From Sodiomyces alkalinus F11 (lineage: Eukaryota; Ascomycota; Sordariomycetes; Glomerellales; Plectosphaerellaceae): a stretch of 64,000 bases of DNA. The stretch lies in NCBI RefSeq assembly GCF_003711515.1, contig NW_021167079.1, positions 4,784,677 to 4,848,676 of the forward strand, given 5' to 3'. A program made the translations under genes and the position numbers. Numbering within the stretch: the first letter of the stretch is position 1; the number at the start of each line of letters is the position of its first letter. Under the pieces are notes generated by a model. The model ran no database searches. It saw only the letters and a list, made by a program, of their open reading frames with translations, and was not told the origin of the DNA. Shown here one piece after another: positions 12,855 through 23,461 of this stretch.

Positions 12855-13590
12855 CCCTTAGTACACGCAGCTGATCGTTCTGACAGGCACTCAGAGTATT
12901 ATATACATATACTATTTTGCTCGTTCCACGGCAGGGGTGACCTTGTGTCTTTGTACCAATACCAGGGCGAGACTTGCTCAACTACGGGCACGCCCGGTGC
13001 GCCGGTACATCCCTCAAGGAGAACGTCGGGTACTCTATAAGGTATGATAGTATGGGAACGGGGAACTTACTTGTAGACCTAGGCTCTTTCCTACTATAGA
13101 AGCCTATCCATTACCAGTCTATAAGAATCCGTAATTCTATATCTCTATATAGAGCCTATAAAGATATACTACTAATATCTAGATCTAGTAAGAAAACTAC
13201 TCTATGTCCCTTTTACTATATATACTAGGTAAAGGAAAGCTTTAAACAGTTATATAGATATAGTAGAGGAACTATCTTTATTATATCTGTTTAGAAACTA
13301 TAAAAGGGAAACTAATAACTATGCAGTTATTTCTCGAAGTCTAGCCTAATTCGAAAATAATAGTATAAAGTTAGAGACTAGAGGAGATACTTAAAGAGAC
13401 TATATAGAATAAGAATAGACTCTTTTAATCTGCTATATCTTCTTAAACTAGTGGAAAGTTTATAACGACTCTTTAGATTATACTAAGAAGCCTGCTATCA
13501 GTTCAACGGGGGGATAAGCGCCTAATAGTATATTACTTCGGTGTCTAGAACAATACTCCCACCTAAAGCTGGACTTGGCACAACTGAAGC

Positions 13591-13762
13591 TACCTACCTA
13601 CCCTGGTAGGGGTGGGTATAGGTCAGAGCTCGAACAGAGAATTTTGCACTGACCAGAGCCAGGACAGAGATATCGCTGTCAACATAATGTTCTAAGACTT
13701 CGGACATCTGACCAGTCCATCGAGCTCTGACCTATAACCAGCCAAACCCGGGTAGGTAGGTA
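13591..13762. mobile_element. MITE-like element with about 43-bp terminal inverted repeats
   Basis: The left end (13,591-13,633) and right end (13,720-13,762) are inverted copies. Both arms carry TACCTACCTACCC outermost and TATAGGTCAGAGCTCGA innermost, with a few mismatches between. The 86-bp centre is non-coding. Size (172 bp) and structure fit a non-autonomous DNA transposon. A target-site duplication could not be fixed because the TACC repeats blur the boundary. Confidence 0.65.
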
Positions 13763-14090
13763 CGGAGAACCGAGCGCACCTTTGGACATACCTGGGATCC
13801 AATAACCACATGGTTACATCACTCCAGATTCTGGAAGGCTTCTCTTCGGCGTTGCATTTAGTACTTGGTTGATGTACAAAGTACAGAGACTACGTGGGGG
13901 TTTATCGGAGAAACAAAACAGCTGTGAGACTCCAAAGCAATGGTGGGTCATTTATTAACAAAACTACGAACATGTATTGGTGTCTGGGCCGTTGCAAGGA
14001 TACTTTATTTGTTCCGACAAGTGGATAATGGTCAACTTGGTCAGTTGGTCTGAATAAGGATCAATGAATATATTGGTTCAGAACGGGGCG

Positions 14091-15401
14091 TTATTGCACC
14101 CAGAACTGCTTCAATTCGTTGATAAACAGGAGAGATATCGCACTCAGACGCCTTCGTAGTTCTTCGTATAACTGGTTCAAAATCGCCGCTGAAAACGGCA
14201 ACGCTGGCAAAGCAGAGTCGTGGCTCGAAGGAGTGAGATCGCCGCCCAGCAGCCAATCCCGCCTTGAACACACCGATACAATCTTTGCACCTAGATGGTT
14301 CATCGATGTCCGCACTTGATAGAGGTCATCTAGTAACTGCTGGACGGCTTTGGGGTCTTTTCCCTTCATCTTCGGTGAGCCGCTGGACGCAGAATCGGTA
14401 CCACTAGCCGACCAGGAAGACATTGTTGACGAGGAAGATGAACTTGACCTCTGCCCGTCTCTTTCACGAGCCGCCAGAGCTTGGGCTGCCTTGACGTAGG
14501 CGTCCAGAACCTTCGACATGACCAAACAGACAACGGCCAAGAAGTAACCGTCGTCGGAGCCCGCGCACTGGAGCATTTCGTTGACGGTGTCCGTCACCAC
14601 TCTCGATTCGTCCACGAGCGTGTTTGCCCGGTACTCAAGCTCCAGGGGGGAGAGGTCGGCGTCTAGAGGGCTGTCTTGCTGACAGCAGAGCTGTCCCATC
14701 AGCTGCAGGGCCATTCTGATGCCTTCCGGTTGCCGAGATAAGACCTGAGACTGGAGGCTTCCGAGTTCTTGGAATAGCTGCTTGTGCGGCAGGGAGCATT
14801 CTGATGTGCCGGCGGCGTTTCCCTCGGTCTCCTCTTGTGCGCCCGCATCGTGGCCGGAGAGAAAAAAATGTAGATCGGGCTGGTATGGGACATAGCCTTC
14901 TGCAGCCAAGCGTCCGTGAGACATTCCGAGCGCGTCGTCCGCAGAGCCGTCGGAGGAGTCCATAGCGTTTGCGTAGGACGGGATCGGCGAGAAATCCAGA
15001 TCCACGGGAAGCATGGAGAGGTAGTCATGAGCACCCGAATCCAGCATTGTCGTGTCAAGTGTGCCGAATTGGGAGTCCAGGAGTGAGAACTCAGGTGTCG
15101 ATCCCCTTTCCATAGAGGGCAGTACTGCCGGTGACAAAGGCGTTGTCTTGTGGCTGGCAGTTGGTCGTTGCGCCGGACCCTCTTTTGATTCACTTCGAGG
15201 ACGGACCTTTCGGCCAGTCCTCTGTGTGACTAGGTACTGACATGTTGTGCCTCTGTCCGCGCATCTGTTGCATTGAGGTTTTTCCTTGGAACATTTGATT
15301 TTGGAGGTCGCACACGCTTGGCAGCTCTCGCGTAGCCGGACACCCGATGGAGGGGGCATTCTTACGATTGAACCAACGGCCAACGGCGAATGCGTACACA
15401 T
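14091..15401 (-). CDS. AflR-like Zn2Cys6 transcription factor
   Basis: Single-exon, 436-residue fungal binuclear zinc-cluster regulator. The motif C-x2-C-x6-C-x6-C-x2-C-x6-C is at Cys27, 30, 37, 44, 47 and 54, within SCQACATSKIKCSKEKPQC, followed by the basic RTGRK linker typical of AflR-type factors. The middle is Ser/Asp-rich, and the C-terminal part (about 200-436) resembles the AflR-family domain of mycotoxin regulators, ending in a helical ELRRRLSAIS segment. Met15 is an alternative start that keeps the zinc cluster whole. It sits next to the PKS/alpha-oxoamine synthase pair and is the obvious pathway activator. One TCG-N5-CGA site lies upstream at 15,757-15,767, which would allow autoregulation (inferred). 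Confidence 0.92.
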   Translation of the reverse strand: MCTHSPLAVGSIVRMPPPSGVRLRESCQACATSKIKCSKEKPQCNRCADRGTTCQYLVTQRTGRKVRPRSESKEGPAQRPTASHKTTPLSPAVLPSMERGSTPEFSLLDSQFGTLDTTMLDSGAHDYLSMLPVDLDFSPIPSYANAMDSSDGSADDALGMSHGRLAAEGYVPYQPDLHFFLSGHDAGAQEETEGNAAGTSECSLPHKQLFQELGSLQSQVLSRQPEGIRMALQLMGQLCCQQDSPLDADLSPLELEYRANTLVDESRVVTDTVNEMLQCAGSDDGYFLAVVCLVMSKVLDAYVKAAQALAARERDGQRSSSSSSSTMSSWSASGTDSASSGSPKMKGKDPKAVQQLLDDLYQVRTSMNHLGAKIVSVCSRRDWLLGGDLTPSSHDSALPALPFSAAILNQLYEELRRRLSAISLLFINELKQFWVQ

Positions 15402-15756
15402 AAGTTTTCGGGGTGGGTAATGATGAGATAGTAGTATGTGGTGTGATTGGGGCCTTGGGGAATCGGGATGTGCTGCAACGTAGAGCGTGAAAAGCAGGGC
15501 AGATAAATGTCATGTCTATTATAGAGGAGAGAAGTGCTCGACTACTTAGTTATACAATAAATGGAGACCTTGGCCCTTCCTCGGCTTTCTCAAGGAGATT
15601 CAAGTTGCACCATTTCTTACTGCGTATATGCATGTCGAAAATCCATCCGTTTTCTCCATGCTATGGCTTCGAGACGCTGAAGGAATGAATGCAAAGGCGG
15701 GAAGCCAGAGGCTCAACTCGGCCGTAAGGATGAACCAGGGTTCTCATCCTTCAATG

Positions 15757-15767
15757 TCGAACGGCGA
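15757..15767. promoter_or_regulatory. TCG-N5-CGA site upstream of the AflR-like gene
   Basis: TCGAACGGCGA is 356 bp upstream of the regulator's start codon and matches the palindromic target expected for an AflR-type factor. Autoregulation is an inference from one site. Confidence 0.4.
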
Positions 15768-17858
15768 TCAATCAAATGCCACAACCCCTTTAGACATCGA
15801 CCAAGTGCTCACTGTGCTTTCCTTTCTCACCGGCCTCATACGGTCCAGGAACCATGGAGACGGGGGGGGGGGGATGTTGCAATGGTGGCTTGAACAAAGG
15901 CGAGACGAGACGCTGCGTAGATTTGTTTCAACGGCCCGTACCGCGCATAGGATAGATATGTCTTATTGCGCGTGCCTGACGCCACAGGAATCAGGACGAC
16001 CAGAGTGAGAGAAGGTAACGGTGACTTGAACATACCTAGGTGGTAGAGGAATAAAATGCCCCGATCAAAATCCGGCTTGTCTACATATACTCCAGAGTAT
16101 CTCCTTGGCCAGGACCACCGGGCCGCTTTATTAATATAAAGGAAACGGGATGGAGGGTTGTATCAACTGGGCCGGAGGGATTAAACCTGCAGCTGTGCGT
16201 TCCCGGACCCCCACCTCGATGTACACGTACGCTATAATACGTTGTACAGTGTAGACGCAGCCTTACTAGGCGACGAACAAGGTACTTTGTGACTTGTTGT
16301 CAATGGCGTCAGTGCGCCCTGCCCATCAAGATCACTTCCCAAAACAGCTTAGGGCTAGAGGATTAACCTGCTTGTTTTCAGGGATCGGCTACCTATGGTT
16401 TGCAGGCAACTACAAAGTACTTGTCGGCTGTAGCCTGCCTCAGAAAAGGATCTGCCAGAACGGTTCCTTCAGGGGACTTCTGTCCGCACGAATTGGTGGC
16501 CTTCTATCAGACTTTTCTGCCACGTGTATGACGTATACGAAACCTTCTAGACTATATTCCGCGGGCCATAGCGCCAACCTGCTTACGCAGTGGCATTAAA
16601 CGCGATCATGCCTAAGATGCAAGCTTGTTGGCCGGGTAGGGGTCATCACGACTACCCACCCATACCCGGGAGAAGAACAAAGGGGGGTGGAGGGGTGGAA
16701 GAATACATACCAGGTACAGCCTACTACAATATACAACGGGCTCCAAAGGTGGCCTGTCAGAATTCGAACGTATAAGTAGATAAAATAATTAATTGTTATA
16801 AACATTATGGATTTCACTCCTAGTATAGTATCTAAGGTACTATCTTAATATACTAACTTATATAGTCTAAGAATATATAATATTAAGTATGGTATAAGCT
16901 ATATATAAAGTATAAAAATAATAAGAATAAGGGTAATAATAATAGTAATAAAATATATTTTATATTCTATTTAAATCTATTATTACTATCCTATATCTAT
17001 AATATTATTAGACGAAAAGTTTACTAATATAATTCTTATCTTAAAGTAAAATAGTTTAATTATACTAGCCTTAACTCTATTAGATAGTATATTAGCCGTA
17101 TAATATATACTAAACTCTACGCTATACCCTATCCGTAGCTACCTACTTCTCTAGACCTATAACTAACTTTGCTTTTCCCTTCCCCTCTACCTGGTTCTAG
17201 ATACTATAACTTACTTCGCGTTAATAAACTCACCTATAAGTAGCCCTATATATCCATTTTCAATGCCTAACCCTCGGACCTTTCTTATTTTCCGAGTATA
17301 TTATTAAGAGTAGTACATTGTAGTATTAGGTTATATATAAGGCGAGAAACGTCCGAGATCCCTCGGCGGGGGACCCTGGTCGAAGCCCGGCGTGGTATGC
17401 CACCCTTGTATTAATAATGGGTCTGGCATATGTAATGCCAGGACCTAAGTATCCCGAGGACTATGTACATAGTGCACAATGTACATGGTACGCTCGAGCG
17501 AATGACCAATCCACATTCTTATCACTGGAGCGCCTAAATTAATGACTTGATCAATCGAGCAGGAGCTTATGTTTCGGCACATGTTGTTTTGGCCCGTCTC
17601 GCTATGGGTGCATAACGGAATATTGAGAAGTGGCCATTAATTAAGTGCTGCCAAAATGCTGCGTCTACACATATACATGTTGCAACTGGGTTGGGCGGAT
17701 GTGGTCCGGAGTCCTAATTTTCCCCGGAGCAGGGATGGGGTGCACGGCCTTGATGGAAAAGTGGATCAGTCGACCCTTTGCCCCGTGTTCGTCCTTCAGG
17801 GGGTGCGGACCCCGAAGAAGTGGGGGCCCCCAACGGCCAACGGTCAGCCGAGTGCAGT

Positions 17859-17865
17859 TATAAAT
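17859..17865 (+). promoter_or_regulatory. TATA box of the DUF3425 bZIP gene
   Basis: TATAAAT lies 103 bp upstream of the start codon, followed by a C/T-rich then (CAA)n leader that runs directly into the ATG. Confidence 0.5.
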
Positions 17866-17967
17866 TGGAGACGGGTCAGCTCGTGCAGCGCCGCGAGCCT
17901 CTCACTGCCACCTCCCCTACCTGCCTCAACCCTTTCTTCCAACAACAACAACAACAACAACAACAAC

Positions 17968-19004
17968 ATGGCGTCCTCTCACAGTGTTCCCCGCGTCCAC
18001 AATGTCCACCTCCTCGAGTTGCAACGCATGCCACACGAAGTCAACATACGGCATCGCGGAGAAGACTGGGCAGGCATAACCGATCCGAAAGAGCGAAAGA
18101 AGCTGCAAAATAGGTTGAATAAACGAGTCTGTAAGTTAACGATCGCGCAACCTGGCCGAATTGGCTGAAGGCAAAAAAAAAAAAAAAAAAAAAAAAAATG
18201 CTGACAAGAAAATCAGCAAGACAGAGAAAAAGAAGACTTGCCTACGACAGTGCCTCTCCCGGCGCCGTATCCCCGGGTGCTGCTTCCCCCGACGCCACTT
18301 CCCCAGACGGCGTCTCGACGATCATTCTTCCACGATTCGACGCAAAAGCCTCCCCGCTCGACAACCTCATCACGACATTTAGCCACTGCTCAGAGGAGAA
18401 TGTCTCGCAGAAGCGCGCTAGGCTCAAGCGGTTCGCCGAGCAAGCCCTGACGAGTTATTTGACGGCCGACCCGTGCGCCGACCATCACCTGAAAGTCATC
18501 CAACTCAACATCATCAACGGCTTCACGAGAAATGCGGCCGCGCTCGGGTTCAACTTCGACTGGCTCATATGCGACTCCATCTCGCCATTCGGTCGGGACG
18601 GGGAGAGCTCCAAGTCGGGTACCACCGCCATCGCACCCTCTGTGCCGACGAGCCTTAGGCCCACGAACTTGCAGTTGACAACGAAGCACCACCCGTGGCT
18701 TGATCTGTTCCCGTTGCCCAAGATGCGGGACAACCTGCTGATCGCCGCAAGTGTCTTGACGCCCGAGGACGAGCAGCGACTCTTTGAGGATGTCATGGAG
18801 TCTGGTGGCGGCAAGAACGAATGGGCTGGGCTCGCGGTTTGGGGAGACCCATGGGAACCTCAAAGCTGGGAAATCAGTGCTCCGTTCCTGCGAAACTGGA
18901 AATGGCTGATACGGGGTTGCCCGGAGATTATCGTGTCTACGAATCACTGGCGGAGTCAGAGGGGTGAAAAGCCGATTGGCAGCCCAAGTGATGTTCTAGA
19001 ATAG
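17968..19004 (+). CDS. bZIP-like transcription factor with DUF3425 domain
   Basis: Exons 17968-18130 and 18217-19004 encode 316 residues. Splicing restores a basic region running from ERKKLQNRLNKR across the junction into SRQRKRR, the usual N-terminus of fungal DUF3425 bZIP-like proteins. The C-terminal two thirds (about 90-310) match that family's helical domain, including the late HPWLDLFPLPKMRDN segment. No long leucine zipper is visible. The start ATG is preceded by a (CAA)n leader and by a TATAAAT box about 100 bp upstream. The intron contains a run of about 26 A. The target is unknown; its place beside a metabolite cluster makes a regulatory role plausible but unproven. Confidence 0.85.
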
Positions 19005-19456
19005 CATGATTGCCAACCAGGGGCTTATGAGTACATACTTTGTACGATCCGATCAATTATTGGTGGATTAACTCGGCGAGGAGCAATGATTTTCGTCTGT
19101 ATTTCTATAGAACAACCCAGAAATCAATCAGTTCATGCAATGCAACAGTAACAGTATCCGTGCGAAAAAGCAGGGACTTAAAAGTTACCTTCGTAAGGTA
19201 CCTTCCACATTCGTGGTCTCATAGAACGATCTAGCCGTCCGTGTTTCATTCCGAGAGTACGTAACGGTTGGAAGCGCGCTGTACGAAGACGGCAAGCACA
19301 CGTATAACAGTCTGGAAGGTATAATTATAGCATCATTCAATGTGTCTTCCAAGTAACGTTACCCTGTCGCAGAATGTTCGGACAACATATGCATTAAACT
19401 CTCAAACCAGGCCAATTCTTTTTCTCACCGGTCAGATAGAGCCGCGCGAAAGAAGC
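19005..19456. other. Short intergenic gap
   Basis: The 3' regions of the convergent DUF3425 and NmrA-like genes. No gene, RNA or repeat is visible. Confidence 0.6.
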
Positions 19457-20553
19457 TTAAAGTTCTCCTTTCAGTACTCCACTCCAATCCTGGTCTCGGA
19501 AGAATTCCTCCAAAGAGGTCGTCTTGATACCCAGCTCCGCTGGTGTCTTGACATTGGGGTTCCCGCCAGCGTACCCATACTCTGTGAAGAATCCGAGATC
19601 GTCCACGATGGTAGTCTCCATTCCCTCGGGGATGTACTTTAGGTATTCCTCCTTCTCAACATCTCGCGCTGTCGCCTTGACTCCCATTGTCCGACCCCAA
19701 AGCGCGGCGTAGTCTGGCCTGGAGATGATCTCACTGGCGCCCAAGACATCCGTGCCGGGTGGGTGATGGAAGACCAACGCCTCGACGAAAGCGCCGGTGT
19801 CCCGAGAAGCCACCACCTCGGGGGTCGCCAGATGAGAACCCGGAACGTTCAGGCGGAGAAATTCGTATGTGCCGTCCGGCTTCTTCTGTGCCCTGAACGC
19901 GGGGATGTCCTTCCAGTTCTCCTGGAAGATGCCCATGGTGACCGTGCTTAGCCGGGCGCGCAGCTCCGGCAGGTGCTCCCGGATGTGGCTCTCGACGTCG
20001 GCCTTGGAATCGAACTCGTACGCATGCTTGTACTTGCCGCCGCTGATTTTCTGCACGGCGGTCAAGGTGGAAAAGACAAACCTCTCCAGCGTGGAGAGGA
20101 CCGCCGGATCGGAAGCGGCCGTCGCCACCTTGATGCCCTGGGCCTTCTCCAGGTCGCCGGCATATTCCTCGATGGTCCGCCCTGCGGCCTTGGCCTTCTC
20201 CTGCAGGGCCTTGTCCTCGCTGACGCGGAAGTAGTTGGCCGCCCAATCAGTGACGGCGAAGATGGCGTGCGCGCCTTTGAATGCGGCCTTGAGGGACTCT
20301 ACGTCGTCGTGGTCGCCTTTGACGATCTCAACCCCTCTGCCTGCCCATTCCTTCGCTTTGGCCGAGCCGGGGTTGCGTGTGAGGCCGCGCACTTGCCATT
20401 CGGCATGGGTGAGATTGAGAAACCGATTGGCCACAGAGCCTCCCTACACCAAAATGTTATCATCCGATCCTGACACAGAGATCATATGCTGGGATTTTCG
20501 AAAATTACCTGCGTTCCAGTGATTCCGAGGACGGTGATGAGCTTTCGAGTCAT
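19457..20553 (-). CDS. NmrA-like NAD(P)-binding protein
   Basis: Exons 20553-20509 and 20443-19457 encode 343 residues. The first 15 codons end in LGITGTQ, and the glycine-rich dinucleotide-binding loop TGTQGGSVAN is only complete after splicing, so the short first exon is needed. Downstream features typical of NmrA/HSCARG atypical short-chain dehydrogenases follow: VRGLTRNP after beta-2, KGDHDD and the segment around TLTAVQKISGGKYKH where a catalytic Tyr-x3-Lys would sit. Members of this family are either redox-sensing regulators or reductases. Substrate and function cannot be decided. It may belong to the PKS cluster or simply flank it. Confidence 0.88.
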
Positions 20554-22254
20554 GATGGCGTTTGTTCTATGCACGTGATCTCAACTATCGGTGGTGAGAA
20601 CTGGTAGGTAGTTGAGAGATGAGATCAATCATCAATTGGGATTCAGAGAGACGGTTGTACTTTATTATTTATTCTCGCAAAGGTTTAATGCGTTCGTGGG
20701 CGCATTTGTCTTGGTGGGAAGAGGAGAGAGCTGTTGGTCTCACAGATGCGGTGAATCGCAGTCTGTAGATTTGAAATCGTGCAAACCTGGGTATGCATCC
20801 GGATTGGCGTATGCCTTCTCGGGACTAGCTCGGATGTCTTGTTTGATCGACGAAGCGTGTGCGCAAGTTCGCAACCGCGCCGTGATATCCTATGGCATAA
20901 TATTGCACGTGTATGTATGGCCCTGGGATATCTCCGAATCTTTGGGCCTTCATTCATGATTGGCGTGATGATCATTACCACTTGGCTGACGCCGTACTTG
21001 GCTGACACAAACGCATTTGGCTGACATGACGATTGGGTGCACGTGGGTGACAATCCGCTTGGATGACAATGGCCATGGGAAATGCACATGGATGACTAGC
21101 CACCTCCATGGGAAAGGCACTTAGCTGACACCGTAAGCGATCCGTGTTATCGACACAGTGCTGTCATGCATCTGGGGGACGGGATCGCGCAGATGCATCC
21201 GGATGACACGGTTTGAAATGCGTCAAAAACACACTGTTTTCGTCTACACTAGTCCGGATCGGATAGGTACCACGTACAAAGTACTTACCTAATTGCGGCA
21301 GGAGCTCCACCCCGCACCCCACCCCACCTACCCCGAAAGCCGGCAGTACATAGAGAGTACAACGTACACTGAAGATGGATCCGGCGCGGGATCTACACAG
21401 CTAGCTCTGCAAGATAAATTAGTCTAGACTACCAAATACGTGTACTCCGTACTTCGGACTTCATAAAAGCCAAAAACCGAAGTTGTCATCAAGTTGTTCC
21501 GTCCTCTGATGGGAGATTCGAGCTTGGCGCGTACGTTGTAAAGACGAGGAGGGGTTCTTTGCTGCAACTGCCTGACTTGGGTACATTGTACGTCGTAGAT
21601 TACTCCGTACCTAATCCTCATGGACACAACGTAATACACGCTACGTAAGGTATGTACTCCAGAAGAGCAAGGCGTCGTGGATGACCGTACATATATCCTG
21701 ACCCCCACGCAGGTAAGGTATCGTGCGCGTGTTTGACGGTAATACCCCTATTTTTGATATTCCCAGCCTATCCATGGTCTCGCCAAATATCAACATAGCC
21801 AATTCGACGATCCCTGATTATAAGTTTGACCCAGGAAATTACTACCCCGACAAACATTTTTCAAGGGCGCTTAATTGTCGTTTACAACGGGCTTCACGGG
21901 GAGTTTTCCGTTAAGGGTACGTACTTCATCTTCCCAACTTCGTACTAAGTACACGTGAATAAGTAAAAAAAAAAAAAAAAAGGCCTTCCCGAAGCAAAGC
22001 GGCGCAATGAGTCATGCTCATTTTGTTATGTCCATTCCATGTCGCTTACAAGTCTAGTTACTTAGGTACTTTCGTATTTGATGTGTTCCCACCGGTTTCA
22101 TTTTTGGATCCCGTCCTTGCATGTGGCTTGCAGATCACTACTCCGTGCGAGGCCCTGGGACTCCACCGCGGTGGGTCTTATATTTTGACCTCCTTCAACT
22201 GACCACGGGGTAGTGCATCTCGCTGTCCTGCCAGCTGTCCCGTTCTTGAGCCTC
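20554..22254. other. Intergenic region with a degenerate repeat array
   Basis: Upstream of the NmrA-like gene and downstream of the DUF2306-like gene. No supportable coding gene. It contains the TTGGCTGAC-like array at 20,981-21,207 and a run of 17 A at about 21,965. Confidence 0.55.
20981..21207 (+). repeat. Array of eight degenerate (C)TTGGCTGAC motifs
   Basis: Copies lie at 20,981-20,990, 20,997-21,006, 21,016-21,025, 21,042-21,051, 21,058-21,067, 21,087-21,096, 21,120-21,129 and 21,198-21,207. The first three are near-identical; later ones drift (TGGATGAC, GGGTGAC). All are in the same orientation, mostly 16-33 bp apart. The array could be a decayed minisatellite or clustered binding sites; sequence alone does not decide. 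Confidence 0.55.
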
Positions 22255-23461
22255 CTATTTCGAGGGAGGAGTCCAAGGGTCCGCATCTGCCCATCGATCC
22301 AAAACGAGACCGGCGCTTCCAGGGTTGCGGTATCCGGCTTCTAGCTGTTTCTCGTAGCTCACACGACGGAGCCGTTCCGACTCCCTAGGGGTCATCCGGA
22401 GATATACCTCCACACCGATCACGTGAAGGAAAAGACAGATCCACAGCTGTGATTGTTTTGTTCAAGTCAGACATGGAGATGTTCAGGCGGGGTTCAATAC
22501 GTACGGATCAAGCCAAGACTTACCATGGTTCCGAAAGTGATAACGACACCTGCGCCCAGTTGCTCCAACCTTTCCGGATTTTCTTGTGCGCTGACAGCAA
22601 CGCGCTTCCAACGATCCAGGGATCCGTCCGGCAAGAAGCAGTCCGGGTACCCGTCCCTGGGAAACTCCAGGCCGACATTGGTGTAGAGGAAACTGATCTC
22701 GTCGCACATCCAGACGGACCAGTAGTTCCCGATGCGTGAGATGATGGGAGTGGCAGCGAGGTTGATGAGACGGGCAGTGATGGTGACCCCCATGTAAAAC
22801 ATGGTGCGCAGCATCCAAGCCCGGTGCTGGTCGATCTGTTTTCGACGGGCGTTGTACACAGCCAGGACGACCCCGACGGTTGTTATGATGCCCATGAGCG
22901 TCTCGACGGCGTGGCTCGTGACCCGATTTCCGCCCTGCGGGTGTCGAATGATGACAAACGCCGCCAGGTTGCTGATCACGGTGAGCAGCGAGACGACGTA
23001 GCCGTTGATGCGATGGAACAGGAGGAACTTGTGGCGGATGATGGGCGTGAACTGGAACACCATGAGGATGCCGGCGGGCAACACGGTGGCGAGATGGATG
23101 AGCATGCCGTAGCGGTAGTGCCCCTGGCTGAAGTAGTACCAGTAGCCTGGGATTAAGGCGAATTTCTCCTTGAAGTGGCCGTCGTAGTCCAAGTCTGGGA
23201 GGCGAGAGAGGGAGAACCCCAGCATGCCGCCAGCGAAGATGATCCCTTCGTGACAGCGAGTAAGCAAAGTGGGGGGGGGGGGGGTTGGAAAGAAAGACAC
23301 CACACCGGACAATACTTACATAGAGGAAAGTTGTATCCGTGTGTGAATCCAAAAAACCTATACACCTTGGCATACCTAGCGGCGTGGCCACTGAGGCTCT
23401 CCGTGCTCTCGGAGGCCGGACTCCTCACACTGACATCGTGGCTTTCCTCTGTTTTCGACAT
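22255..23461 (-). CDS. DUF2306-like multi-pass membrane protein
   Basis: Predicted exons 23461-23320, 23245-22524 and 22446-22255 encode 351 residues. After a polar N-terminus the protein has several hydrophobic segments: around IIFAGGMLGF, LIHLATVLPAGILMVF, NGYVVSLLTVISNLAAF, LMGIITTVGVVLAV and MFYMGVTITARLINLAA. It resembles fungal DUF2306 proteins. The third exon was recognised because GTAAGT directly follows ACCATG at 22,523. Splicing to 22,446 continues the last membrane helix and a polar tail ending in WTPPSK, whereas reading through stops after six codons. The first intron contains a run of 14 G. Function is unknown; such proteins are sometimes found in metabolite clusters. Confidence 0.82.

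Larger units (their letters stand above)
11011..14090. other. Gene-poor spacer with AT-rich relics, a duplication and a MITE
   Basis: No supportable gene. AT-rich stretches at about 11,510-11,690 and 13,040-13,520 have few CpA/TpG and no open frames, and look like RIP-mutated transposon relics. The remainder has normal composition and holds the duplicated segment and the MITE listed separately. Confidence 0.6.
15402..17967. other. Intergenic region with regulatory site, short palindrome and AT-rich relic
   Basis: No convincing gene. The first part is the upstream region of the AflR-like gene, with a TCG-N5-CGA site at 15,757-15,767. An imperfect palindrome with CCGGGTA(T)GGGT arms lies at about 16,632-16,677. 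About 16,790-17,340 is strongly AT-rich, without open frames, and looks RIP-mutated. A TATAAAT box at 17,859-17,865 belongs to the following gene. Confidence 0.55.

Noticed and set aside
15628..16008. 126-codon plus-strand frame upstream of the AflR-like gene
   Set aside because: No family resemblance, contains a G12 run and a biased composition, and lies in the regulator's upstream region.
17340..17470. tRNA-like GGTCGAAGCCC and imperfect inverted GTCCTGG/CCAGGAC blocks
   Set aside because: No matching A-box, acceptor stem or cloverleaf could be formed, and the inverted blocks are too short and gapped to call an element.
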